64,000 nucleotides of DNA from Cognatilysobacter xinjiangensis (lineage in GTDB: Bacteria > Pseudomonadota > Gammaproteobacteria > Xanthomonadales > Xanthomonadaceae). The notes below the pieces were generated by a model that saw only the letters and a list, made by a program, of their open reading frames with translations, made no database searches and had not been told where the DNA came from. Shown in pieces: positions 50,837-57,965 of this stretch. Each line of letters begins with the position of its first letter. Positions within the stretch are counted from its first letter, which is position 1. The translations under genes and the position numbers were made by a program. The DNA lies in contig NZ_BMXY01000002.1 in assembly GCF_014651995.1 (NCBI RefSeq), forward strand, positions 310,001 through 374,000, written 5' to 3'.

Positions 50837-51595
50837 ATGACGCAGGCGGGCAACGACGGTGCGGCGCGGCCGGTGGTGCTGGTGACCGGCGCGGCGCGGC
50901 GCATCGGCGCGGAGATCGCGCGCGCCCTGCACGCCGCCGGCTGCGACCTCGCGCTGCATTACCGCGCCTCGCAAGCCGACGCCGAAGCGCTGCGCGACGC
51001 ACTCGAACGCGAACGCCCCGGCTCGGTGCTGCTGCTGCAGGCCGACCTCGCCGAATTCGACCGCCTGCCCGAGCTCGTCGCGCGAACCGTCGGCCGCTTC
51101 GGCCGCCTCGACGGCCTGGTCAACAACGCCTCGTCCTTCCACCCGACGCCGCTCGGCACGGTGACGCCCGCGCAGTGGGACGACCTGTTCGCCTCCAATG
51201 CACGCGCGCCGTTCTTCCTCACGCAGGCCGCCGCGCCGCACCTGCGCGCCACGTGCGGCGCGGTGGTCAACCTGGTCGACATCTACGCCACGCGGCCGCT
51301 GCCCCAGTATGCCGTCTACTGCATGGCCAAGGCGGCATTGCTGATGGCGACGAAGTCACTCGCGCTGGAGCTGGGCCCCGAGGTGCGCGTGAACGCGGTG
51401 GCGCCGGGCGCGATCCTGTGGCCGGAGAATCCGTCCGACGTGGAGGCGCGCGACGCGATGCTGGCGCGCACGCCGCTGGGCCGCATCGGCACGCCGGCGG
51501 AGATCGCCGAGGCGGTGCGCTGGCTGCTGTTCGATGCGCGCTACTGCACGGGGCAGGTGATCGCGGTGGACGGCGGGCGCCTGCTCGCCGGCTGA
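50837..51595 (+). CDS. Pteridine reductase (short-chain dehydrogenase)
   Basis: 252 residues, SDR superfamily. NADPH-binding TGAARRIG, LVNNASSF, active-site Y-x-x-x-K in VYCMAKAAL, and the PGAILWPE loop after the core, as in FolM/PTR1 enzymes that reduce dihydro-pterins and folates. Close to folK and folB on the opposite strand, which supports a folate/pterin role. Confidence 0.88.
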   Translation: MTQAGNDGAARPVVLVTGAARRIGAEIARALHAAGCDLALHYRASQADAEALRDALERERPGSVLLLQADLAEFDRLPELVARTVGRFGRLDGLVNNASSFHPTPLGTVTPAQWDDLFASNARAPFFLTQAAAPHLRATCGAVVNLVDIYATRPLPQYAVYCMAKAALLMATKSLALELGPEVRVNAVAPGAILWPENPSDVEARDAMLARTPLGRIGTPAEIAEAVRWLLFDARYCTGQVIAVDGGRLLAG

Positions 51596-51598
51596 GCC

Positions 51599-52108
51599 TC
51601 AGCCGCGCGCCATGTCGACGAGCTTGGCGACGGTGTTCATGTTGCGCGCGGTGCCGGCCTTCGCCGCCGGGACGACGAGCTTCGACGTGCCGATGCCGTT
51701 GGCATAGTCGACGTAGATCTCGCGACGGCCTAGCGCGATGCGTTCGTCGCACCGGTGCTTCGCCGTCTCGATCGCATCCGCGGGCGGCGGCGCGGGCAGG
51801 AAGATCGCGAGCACGCGGCTGGGCGCGCCGTCGGCGAACGGATTGGCCGCGAGCACCGCAGCGAGTTCGTCCGCACTGCGCAGTCCGACCCGTATCGGCT
51901 TGCCCGCATGGCGCAGCAGCGCGGCCTCCAGCGTGGCGACCACGTCGGCCGCGTCGAGGTCGCTGTCGAACACCACGTTGCCGCTCGCGATGTAGGTGCG
52001 GGCGTCGCGGAAGCCGGCCTCGTCGCAGAGCCGGCGCAGGTCGGCCATCGCGAGCTTGCCGGTGCCGCCGACGTTGACCGCGTGCAGCAGCGCGACCCAA
52101 GTGCTCAT
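51599..52108 (-). CDS. DUF1697 family protein
   Basis: 169 residues. Starts MSTWVALLHAVNVGGTGKLAMADLR, the DUF1697 signature, followed by GFRDARTYIASGNVVFD. Ends with the conserved TARNMNTVAKLVD. Function unknown. ATGA overlap with folK suggests co-translation. Confidence 0.88.
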   Translation of the reverse strand: MSTWVALLHAVNVGGTGKLAMADLRRLCDEAGFRDARTYIASGNVVFDSDLDAADVVATLEAALLRHAGKPIRVGLRSADELAAVLAANPFADGAPSRVLAIFLPAPPPADAIETAKHRCDERIALGRREIYVDYANGIGTSKLVVPAAKAGTARNMNTVAKLVDMARG

Positions 52109-52599
52109 GCGTCGCCCAGCGCGCAGGTGGCGAGGTCAGTGTCGCGATCGGGGTGCACGGCCCAGAGCTGCGCGAGGGTGCGGCCGCTGCCGGGCACGAC
52201 GACATCGGGCGCGATGTCGGCCAGCGGGCGCAGCACGAAGGCGTGCTTGAGTTCGGGGCGCGGGATGCGCAGGTGGCCGTCGCCGTCGAGCACGCGGTCG
52301 TCGAACAACACGATGTCGATGTCGAGCGTGCGGTCGGAAAAACGCGGCCCGCTGCGGTCGCGGCCGTGCGCGTCCTCGAGCGCGTGCAGCCAGTCGTTGA
52401 GCGGCTGCGGCTCGAGGTCGCTGTCGATGATGGCGGCCGCGTTGACGAAATCCGGCCCGTCGAAGCCGACCGCTGGCGTGCGGTAGGCGGGCGACAGCAT
52501 GACGTCCCCGAAGCGCGCGCGCAGCGCGTCGATTGCCGCGCGCAGGTGTTTTTCCGGCTCGACGTTGCTGCCGAGGCTCAGGTAGGCGCGGCCGCTCAT
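52105..52599 (-). CDS. folK: HPPK: 6-hydroxymethyl-7,8-dihydropterin pyrophosphokinase
   Basis: Folate synthesis, 164 residues. [22 protein letters not shown] at the N-terminus, FVNAAAIIDSDLEP, and the active-site loop RSGPRFSDRTLDIDIVLFDD with metal-binding aspartates. Overlaps both folB and DUF1697 genes by 4 bases. Confidence 0.95.
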   Translation of the reverse strand: MSGRAYLSLGSNVEPEKHLRAAIDALRARFGDVMLSPAYRTPAVGFDGPDFVNAAAIIDSDLEPQPLNDWLHALEDAHGRDRSGPRFSDRTLDIDIVLFDDRVLDGDGHLRIPRPELKHAFVLRPLADIAPDVVVPGSGRTLAQLWAVHPDRDTDLATCALGDA

Positions 52600-52952
52600 G
52601 CGGCGCGCGTGCGTTCGATCATCACGCCTACCGCGCGCGCGCCGCGCACCGCGCCGGGCTTGCTGAGCTTCAGGCGCAGGCGCTGCACCGGGAACTCGGC
52701 GAGCACGATCTCCGCGACGCGCTCGGCCAGCGTCTCCACCAGCCCGAAGCCCGACTGCGCCACGTACTCGCGGATGCGCGTGCTCACCGCCTTGTAGTCC
52801 AGCGTGTGCGCGATGTCGTCGCTGGCCGCGGGCACGCGGTTGTCGAAGGCCATCTCGAGGTCGAACACCAGCGTCTGCCGCACGCGGCGCTCCCAGTCGT
52901 AGATGCCGATCAGCGCCTCGATCTCGAGGCCTTCGATGAAGACGTGGTCCAT
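52596..52952 (-). CDS. folB: Dihydroneopterin aldolase
   Basis: 118 residues; start at 52952 (MDHVFIEGLEIEALIGIYDWE). Pterin-binding and catalytic stretches TLDYKAVSTRIREYV, VETLAERVAEIVL and LSKPGAVRGARAVGVMIER. It supplies the substrate for FolK, encoded immediately downstream. Confidence 0.94.
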   Translation of the reverse strand: MDHVFIEGLEIEALIGIYDWERRVRQTLVFDLEMAFDNRVPAASDDIAHTLDYKAVSTRIREYVAQSGFGLVETLAERVAEIVLAEFPVQRLRLKLSKPGAVRGARAVGVMIERTRAA

Positions 52953-53015
52953 GGCGGCGTTCCCCTGCGGTGCGGCGATGCTACGGACGCGGCGCGCGTT
53001 GTCCACCGCGGCGGG

Positions 53016-54074
53016 TCATGCGGTCGCGGCGAGCTTGACCGCGGGCAGCGTCGACATGTCCCAGCGCGGCGCGACGTGCACGCCGAGATCCTCGTGCTGG
53101 CCGGCCTGCAGGCGCAGCGCGCCGGCGAAGGCGATCATCGCGCCGTTGTCGGTGCACAGCACCGGCGGCGGGAAGCCGACGATCGCGCCGCGCCTCGCTG
53201 CGAGCTCGTGCAGCTTCTCGCGCAGGCGCAGGTTGGCGCCGACGCCACCGGACACCACCAGCCGGCGGAAACCGGTCGCGTCGAGCGCACGCGCGCACTT
53301 GATCGCCAGCGTGTCGACCACGGCGTCCTCGAACGCGCGGGCGATGTCGGCGCGCGTGGTCTCGGACTGGTCGGAATCGCGCCAGGCCAGCAGCACCTGG
53401 GTCTTGAGGCCGCTGAAGCTGAAGTCGAGGCCCGGGCGGTCGGTCATCGGACGGGAGAACTTGAACGCGCCGGGGCGGCCTTGCCCGGCCAGCGCGGCGA
53501 GTTGCGGGCCGCCGGGGTAGGGCAGGCCCATCAGCTTGGCGGTCTTGTCGAAGGCCTCGCCAGCGGCGTCGTCCAGCGTCTCGCCCAGCAGGCGGTAGCG
53601 GCCTATGCCGTCGACGCCGACCAGCTGCGTATGCCCGCCGGAAACCAGCAGCGCCACGAACGGCTCGGGCGCGCGGCCGGCGTGCAGGGCCGCGCGCTGT
53701 TCGGCGTCGTCCATCAGCGGCGCCAGCAGGTGGCCCTCCATGTGGTGCACCGCGATCGCCGGCACGTCCAGTGACCAGGCCAGCGAGCGCGCCACGCCGG
53801 CGCCGACCAGCAGCGCGCCGACCAGCCCGGGGCCGGCGGTGTAGGCGATGCCGTCGATGTCGGTGGTCGACAGGCCGGCTTCGGCGAGCGTCTGCCGGAT
53901 CAGCGGCAGCGTCTTGCGCACGTGGTCGCGGCTGGCGAGCTCGGGCACCACGCCGCCGTACTGCGCATGCAGGGCGATCTGGCTGTAGACGGCATGCGCG
54001 CGCAGGCCGTCGGCGGTGTCGTAGACGGCGACGCCGGTTTCGTCGCAGCTGGTCTCGATTCCAAGGATTTTCAA
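53016..54074 (-). CDS. tsaD: tRNA N6-adenosine threonylcarbamoyltransferase TsaD
   Basis: Catalyses the last step of t6A37 tRNA modification with TsaB/TsaE. 352 residues, TTG start at 54074 ([14 protein letters not shown] begins 6 codons in). Metal ligands H111 and H115 in HMEGH, and the ATP-binding [10 protein letters not shown]. Divergent from rpsU, as in many gammaproteobacteria. Confidence 0.96.
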   Translation of the reverse strand: MKILGIETSCDETGVAVYDTADGLRAHAVYSQIALHAQYGGVVPELASRDHVRKTLPLIRQTLAEAGLSTTDIDGIAYTAGPGLVGALLVGAGVARSLAWSLDVPAIAVHHMEGHLLAPLMDDAEQRAALHAGRAPEPFVALLVSGGHTQLVGVDGIGRYRLLGETLDDAAGEAFDKTAKLMGLPYPGGPQLAALAGQGRPGAFKFSRPMTDRPGLDFSFSGLKTQVLLAWRDSDQSETTRADIARAFEDAVVDTLAIKCARALDATGFRRLVVSGGVGANLRLREKLHELAARRGAIVGFPPPVLCTDNGAMIAFAGALRLQAGQHEDLGVHVAPRWDMSTLPAVKLAATA

Positions 54075-54147
54075 TGGCTTGGCCTTCGCGGCCCGGCGTG
54101 GATCGATGCCGGTCGATACCGCGTGTCGAAAAAATGTGAGCGGCGGC

Positions 54148-54177
54148 TTGCAGCGCCGCGGGGTAGGCCGATATCAT
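54148..54177 (+). promoter_or_regulatory. Candidate promoter of rpsU
   Basis: TTGCAG (54148-54153) and TATCAT (54172-54177), 18-base spacer, about 50 bases before the rpsU ATG in the tsaD-rpsU divergent gap (54075-54228). Confidence 0.5.
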
Positions 54178-54228
54178 AGGCGGCTCGCCTGGCCTGTGGC
54201 CGGCGGTCCCAATCACCCGAGATTCCGT

Positions 54229-54444
54229 ATGCCGAGCGTCAAAGTCCGCGAAAACGAGCCTTTCGAGTTTGCCCTGCGCCGTTTCAAGCGCACCTGCGAG
54301 AAGGCCGGCGTCCTCGCTGAAACCCGCAAGCGCGAGTTCTACGAGAAGCCGACGCAGGAGCGCAAGCGCAAGGCCGCCGCGGCGGTGAAGCGTCAGGCGC
54401 GCCGTTCGTCGCGCGACGTCACCAAGCGCCAGCGCATGTACTGA
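54229..54444 (+). CDS. rpsU: 30S ribosomal protein S21
   Basis: 71 residues, very basic. [21 protein letters not shown] start, then [18 protein letters not shown] and Lys/Arg-rich end, a textbook S21. Usually followed by yqeY, dnaG and rpoD; here it is followed by its own terminator and an unrelated convergent gene, with yqeY-dnaG at the other end of the window. Confidence 0.97.
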   Translation: MPSVKVRENEPFEFALRRFKRTCEKAGVLAETRKREFYEKPTQERKRKAAAAVKRQARRSSRDVTKRQRMY

Positions 54445-54483
54445 TCGCGTCGCCGGGTTTCCGGCACGCGACACTGCGGCACC

Positions 54484-54519
54484 AGAAAGCCGACCACGCA
54501 TGGCGTGGCCGGCTTTTCT
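54484..54519 (+). terminator. Rho-independent terminator of rpsU
   Basis: AGAAAGCCGACCACGC pairs with GCGTGGCCGGCTTTTCT around ATG (one mismatch and a bulge), with a TTTT run in the right arm; 40 bases after the rpsU stop. Shows that rpsU is transcribed as a single gene. Confidence 0.75.
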
Positions 54520-54627
54520 GCGTTCCCGTCATTTGCGGGTCACGGGGGCCCGCGTCCAGGCTGCGCGCTCGGATGTCGAAGTGATTCCAAAGTCCCGAGG
54601 GTTGTCTGCCCTCGCGACTGTGGCGGC

Positions 54628-55173
54628 TCAGTCGTTCTTGTCCTTGTCCGTTGCCGTGCCGGCCGGCGGCCTGGCGGCCTCGCGCGGCAGCTTCGGGAAA
54701 TCCGGCGCCAGCTCCGCGTCGACGCGGATCGGCCGTGCCCAGCGCCCGTAGGTGGCCACCACGTCGCGCTTGAGCGCGTGGAAGCGCGGTGAGCCGGGCG
54801 CGATGTCGAGCGTGCGGGCCAGCGTCGCCCAGTCGGCCGTCTCGCCCGCGCGGCGGTCGGCGACCTCGCGGCACGGACGGCCTGCCTGACGGGCGAGGCT
54901 GCAGGCGAGGTAGACGTCGCCCGGCGTCCAGCCCGGGCGAGCCAGCAGCTCCTGCACCAGATCGCGCGGCGCACGGTGGTAGCGCGCGACTTCGTCGACG
55001 AAGGCGTCGCGGTAGGTCGCCGCATAGGCGTCGATGTCCGCCAGGCGCGCATCGAGCCAGGCATCGCCAGTCTCGCGCGCCGCCGCGGCCGGCTGCTGGG
55101 CGAGCGCGAGCATCGGCAGCGCCAGGCAGGCGGCGATCAGGAGAGCGTGGAAACGGGGGGATCGGGTCGTCAT
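54628..55173 (-). CDS. Secreted hypothetical protein
   Basis: 181 residues with a clear signal peptide (ALLIAACLALPMLALAQ). Mature part is helical and charged, with two cysteines (YLACSLARQ, GRPCREV) that could form a disulfide, and a terminal Asp/Lys-rich tail. A WTPGDVYLACSLA segment resembles annotated hypothetical proteins of Xanthomonadaceae; I cannot name a family. Ends convergent to rpsU, about 180 bases after it. Confidence 0.7.
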   Translation of the reverse strand: MTTRSPRFHALLIAACLALPMLALAQQPAAAARETGDAWLDARLADIDAYAATYRDAFVDEVARYHRAPRDLVQELLARPGWTPGDVYLACSLARQAGRPCREVADRRAGETADWATLARTLDIAPGSPRFHALKRDVVATYGRWARPIRVDAELAPDFPKLPREAARPPAGTATDKDKND

Positions 55174-55258
55174 GCGGCGCCGATCATGCGCGCCACGGCG
55201 CGAAGGCGCCAGCGACGCGACGAAGGGCCACGGCATCGCTGCCGTGGCCGTGCGGTCG

Positions 55259-55666
55259 TCAGCGGCCGTAGCCGTAGCGCTTGTGGTCGTAGCGCGGGTC
55301 GTAGTACTCGGCCTTGCACTTGCCGTTCTTGTTGCACTTCACGGCACGGCTGGACGGCTGGTTGTAGTAGCCCACGGCACGGCCGTAAGGCGGCGCGTCG
55401 CGATAGCCGGTGCGATAGCCGTTGTCGACGACGCGGTAGTAGACCGGGCGGCCATAGGCGTCGCGGCGCATCATCAGGCGATCGTTCGAGCCGTAGTCGC
55501 CATAGCGGTAATACGGCTGGTCGCCGCGGAAAACGACGTCGGCGATGCTGACGATGGCACGCGTGAGTTCATCGGCCGACTGCGCCTTGGCGGGCGTCGG
55601 CGCGAACGCGGCGGCGCCGAGTGCGGCGGCGAGGACGGCGGGTGCGATCCAGCGGTCAAGAGCCAT
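55259..55666 (-). CDS. Secreted Tyr/Arg-rich hypothetical protein
   Basis: 135 residues; GGAGG 6 bases before ATG 55666. Signal peptide (LAAALGAAAFAPTPAKA), then a mature chain very rich in Tyr, Arg, Gly and Asp (YYRYGDYGSN, RYDHKRYGYGR) with one CNKNGKC loop. The composition suggests an exposed, possibly surface-associated protein. No known family recognised. Confidence 0.65.
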   Translation of the reverse strand: MALDRWIAPAVLAAALGAAAFAPTPAKAQSADELTRAIVSIADVVFRGDQPYYRYGDYGSNDRLMMRRDAYGRPVYYRVVDNGYRTGYRDAPPYGRAVGYYNQPSSRAVKCNKNGKCKAEYYDPRYDHKRYGYGR

Positions 55667-55786
55667 GGGAACCTCCACTCGCCCGCGACGTGCGGGCACG
55701 GTCCGACCATGCGCCGGCACCGGTGAATCACCCTGTAATCCGGCCGATATCCGCGATCCGGCTCAGCGCCTGTTCGCGTTCGTGAT

Positions 55787-56500
55787 TCAGGCCGCGCTGC
55801 TTTCGATCGACACCAGCGCCTCGAACAGCGCGCCCGCATCGGCAAGTTCGCGCACACGCGCCGGATCGCCCACGCTCGCGTCGCGCTCGTGCACCCACGT
55901 GAGGTGATAGGGAATGTGCACGCCGACACCGCCCAGCTCGATCACCGGCGCGATGTCCGAGCGCAGCGAATTGCCGACCATCGCGAACTCGTGCGCGGCG
56001 ATGCCGAATTCCTCGAGCAGGCGGCGGTAGGTCGCGGTGTCCTTCTCGCTGACGATCTCGATGCGGTGGAACAGGTCGGAGAGGCCCGACTCGCGCACCT
56101 TCGCCTCCTGGTGGAACAGGTCGCCCTTGGTGATCAGCACCACCGGCCAGCGCGCGGCCACGCGCTCGACCGATTCGCGGATGCCGGGCAGCAGCTCGAC
56201 CGGATGCCGCAGCATCGACTGCGCGAGCTGCACGATGCGATGGATGTCGGTGGCGGCGATGCGCGCCTGGCTGATCTCGATCGCCGTCTCGATCATCGAC
56301 AGCGCCATGCCCTTCACGCCATAGCCGAACACCGCGAGGTTGCGCTTCTCGACTGCGTACAGGCGCTCGTGCAGCGCCGCGCCGCGCAGTTCGACATAGG
56401 GCGTCATGATCGACTCGAAGGTCGCCTGCGCCTGCGCGAAGTAGTCCTCGCTGCGCCAGAGGGTGTCGTCGCCGTCGAAGCCGATCATCTTCAGTGCCAT
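55787..56500 (-). CDS. HAD-superfamily hydrolase
   Basis: 237 residues from ATG 56500. Motif I GFDGDDTLW (DxD), motif II VLITKGD, motif III with K in VSEKDTATY, and motif IV MVGNSLRSDIAP. Helical cap between I and II. Closest to the YjjG/phosphoglycolate-like branch; substrate unknown. Confidence 0.85.
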   Translation of the reverse strand: MALKMIGFDGDDTLWRSEDYFAQAQATFESIMTPYVELRGAALHERLYAVEKRNLAVFGYGVKGMALSMIETAIEISQARIAATDIHRIVQLAQSMLRHPVELLPGIRESVERVAARWPVVLITKGDLFHQEAKVRESGLSDLFHRIEIVSEKDTATYRRLLEEFGIAAHEFAMVGNSLRSDIAPVIELGGVGVHIPYHLTWVHERDASVGDPARVRELADAGALFEALVSIESSAA

Positions 56501-56601
56501 GCGCGAAGTATGGCAGCGTCCGCTCACGGGGCCTGCACCGGCGCGGCGCCACGCTGCCGCCATCCGGCGCGGCCGACGCGCCCCCGCTTGCAGGAGGCTC
56601 C

Positions 56602-57102
56602 ATGAAGATCCGCCACGTCTACAGCACCACCGACCTCGACATGGCGCGCGCCGCGATGAACGCCGCCCGCGCCGCCGGCGCCGGCGAGGGCTGCCTGTCG
56701 CTGGTCGCCCGCTCCGACATCGAACTCGATTCGATCTCCAACGACTACAAGGAAGCCGACAGCGACTCGATGCCGGCGGCGATCAAGGGCGTGGTCGCGG
56801 GCGGCGCCACCGGCTTCCTGCTCGGGCTGGTCGCGGTCGTGGTATCGCCGCTGGGTATCACGCTGGCCGGCGCCGGGATCGCCGCGCTTGCGGGCGCCGG
56901 CATCGGCGGCATGGCATCGACCATCTTCGGCTCGGCGCTGCCCGACCCGGTGCGGCAGAAGTTCGACGACGAGATCCAGGCCGGGCGCATCCTTCTGCTG
57001 ATCGACTGCGACGAGGAGGTCAGCGCGCGCGCCGCGCCGGCCATCGAGGCGACCGGCGCCAAGCACCTGCCGTTCGAGCAGCCGACCGCCATGGTGCAGT
57101 GA
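56602..57102 (+). CDS. Glycine-rich membrane protein of unknown function
   Basis: 166 residues; strong ribosome site AGGAGG 4 bases before ATG 56602. N-terminal soluble part (~70 residues), then a Gly/Ala-rich double membrane segment (about 75-120), and a soluble acidic C-terminus with ILLLIDCDEE. The layout resembles general-stress proteins of the DUF1269/GSP17M kind, but I cannot assign it firmly. Abuts the convergent micro-ORF. Confidence 0.65.
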   Translation: MKIRHVYSTTDLDMARAAMNAARAAGAGEGCLSLVARSDIELDSISNDYKEADSDSMPAAIKGVVAGGATGFLLGLVAVVVSPLGITLAGAGIAALAGAGIGGMASTIFGSALPDPVRQKFDDEIQAGRILLLIDCDEEVSARAAPAIEATGAKHLPFEQPTAMVQ

Positions 57103-57204
57103 TCAGCCGCTGCAGGCGCGCAGCAGCAGGTTGAGAACGATCGTCAGGACGACGGAAATGATCAGGCTCGGCAGGCAGCCGACGAGGCGGACACGGGCGG
57201 GCAT
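57103..57204 (-). CDS. 33-residue predicted membrane micro-protein
   Basis: Begins [14 protein letters not shown] and continues as one hydrophobic helix ([19 protein letters not shown]). Positive residues on the N-terminal side and a near-ideal helix length look like a real single-pass protein. No clear ribosome site; the stop directly abuts the preceding gene. Only experimental or comparative evidence could confirm it. Confidence 0.4.
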   Translation of the reverse strand: MPARVRLVGCLPSLIISVVLTIVLNLLLRACSG

Positions 57205-57249
57205 GCGGGCGACGGGCTGCGGACGGCCGTCGATCCTGGGTTCTCGCGG

Positions 57250-57855
57250 GTGAACGGGCCGTCGGCCGTGCGCCGCGGAAGGACGCTGCCCCGCACCTTC
57301 TACCGCCGCGATCCGCGCATCGTCGCCGTCGATCTGCTCAACAAAGTGCTGGTGCGCGACGACGGCCGCCGCGGCCGCATCGTCGAGACCGAGGCCTACT
57401 GCGGCGCCGAGGATCCGGCGGCACATAGCTTCCGCGGCCCGACCCCACGGACCGCCACCATGTTCGGCCCGCCCGGGCGGTTGTACGTCTACTTCACCTA
57501 TGGCATGCACTGGTGCTGCAACCCGGTCTGCGGCGAGGACGGTGAAGGCGTGGCCGTGCTCCTGCGCGCGCTGGAGCCACTGGCCGGGCTGCCGCTGATG
57601 CGCGCGGCGCGCCCGGCTGCGCGGAGCGACCGCGACCTCTGCCGCGGCCCCGCGCGCCTCTGCGCGGCCTTGGGCATCACTGGCGCCGACGACGGCGCCG
57701 ACCTGGTAGGCGGCCGTGGCGGCCTGCGCATCGTCGACGACGGCCAGCCGCCGCCCGCCGAGCCGGTCGTGCGTCCCCGCGTGGGTATCACGCGGGCGGC
57801 CGATGCGCCTTGGCGCTGGTATGTTCCCGGCAGCGGTTTCGTATCCCGCACATGA
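57250..57855 (+). CDS. mpg: DNA-3-methyladenine glycosylase (AAG family)
   Basis: Base-excision repair enzyme, 201 residues, GTG start. Signature segments: [24 protein letters not shown] with the catalytic Glu, [37 protein letters not shown], and [12 protein letters not shown]. Length and order match the eukaryotic-type AAG family in bacteria. Confidence 0.93.
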   Translation: MNGPSAVRRGRTLPRTFYRRDPRIVAVDLLNKVLVRDDGRRGRIVETEAYCGAEDPAAHSFRGPTPRTATMFGPPGRLYVYFTYGMHWCCNPVCGEDGEGVAVLLRALEPLAGLPLMRAARPAARSDRDLCRGPARLCAALGITGADDGADLVGGRGGLRIVDDGQPPPAEPVVRPRVGITRAADAPWRWYVPGSGFVSRT

Positions 57856-57965
57856 AGGCGTCAGGCGGCCCGTATTCAAGAACGATGCGGGGCCGACCGT
57901 TATCGCGGTGGGGAAGACGCTTCCCGGGGGAAGGTTGCGGCCGGCGAAGCCGGTCGTGAAGACAG
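57856..57965 (+). other. Leader region with two short hairpins before the GGDEF-EAL gene
   Basis: GGGAAG-ACG-CTTCCC (57911-57925) and GCCGGC-GAA-GCCGGT (about 57940-57953) lie within the 110 bases between mpg and the cyclic-di-GMP gene. They could be a structured 5' leader. The sequence does not match the conserved core of the GEMM cyclic-di-GMP riboswitch. Confidence 0.35.

Noticed and set aside
57856-57965. Cyclic-di-GMP (GEMM) riboswitch
   Set aside because: The hairpins do not carry the conserved GEMM core; function in the downstream gene was the only reason to suspect it.
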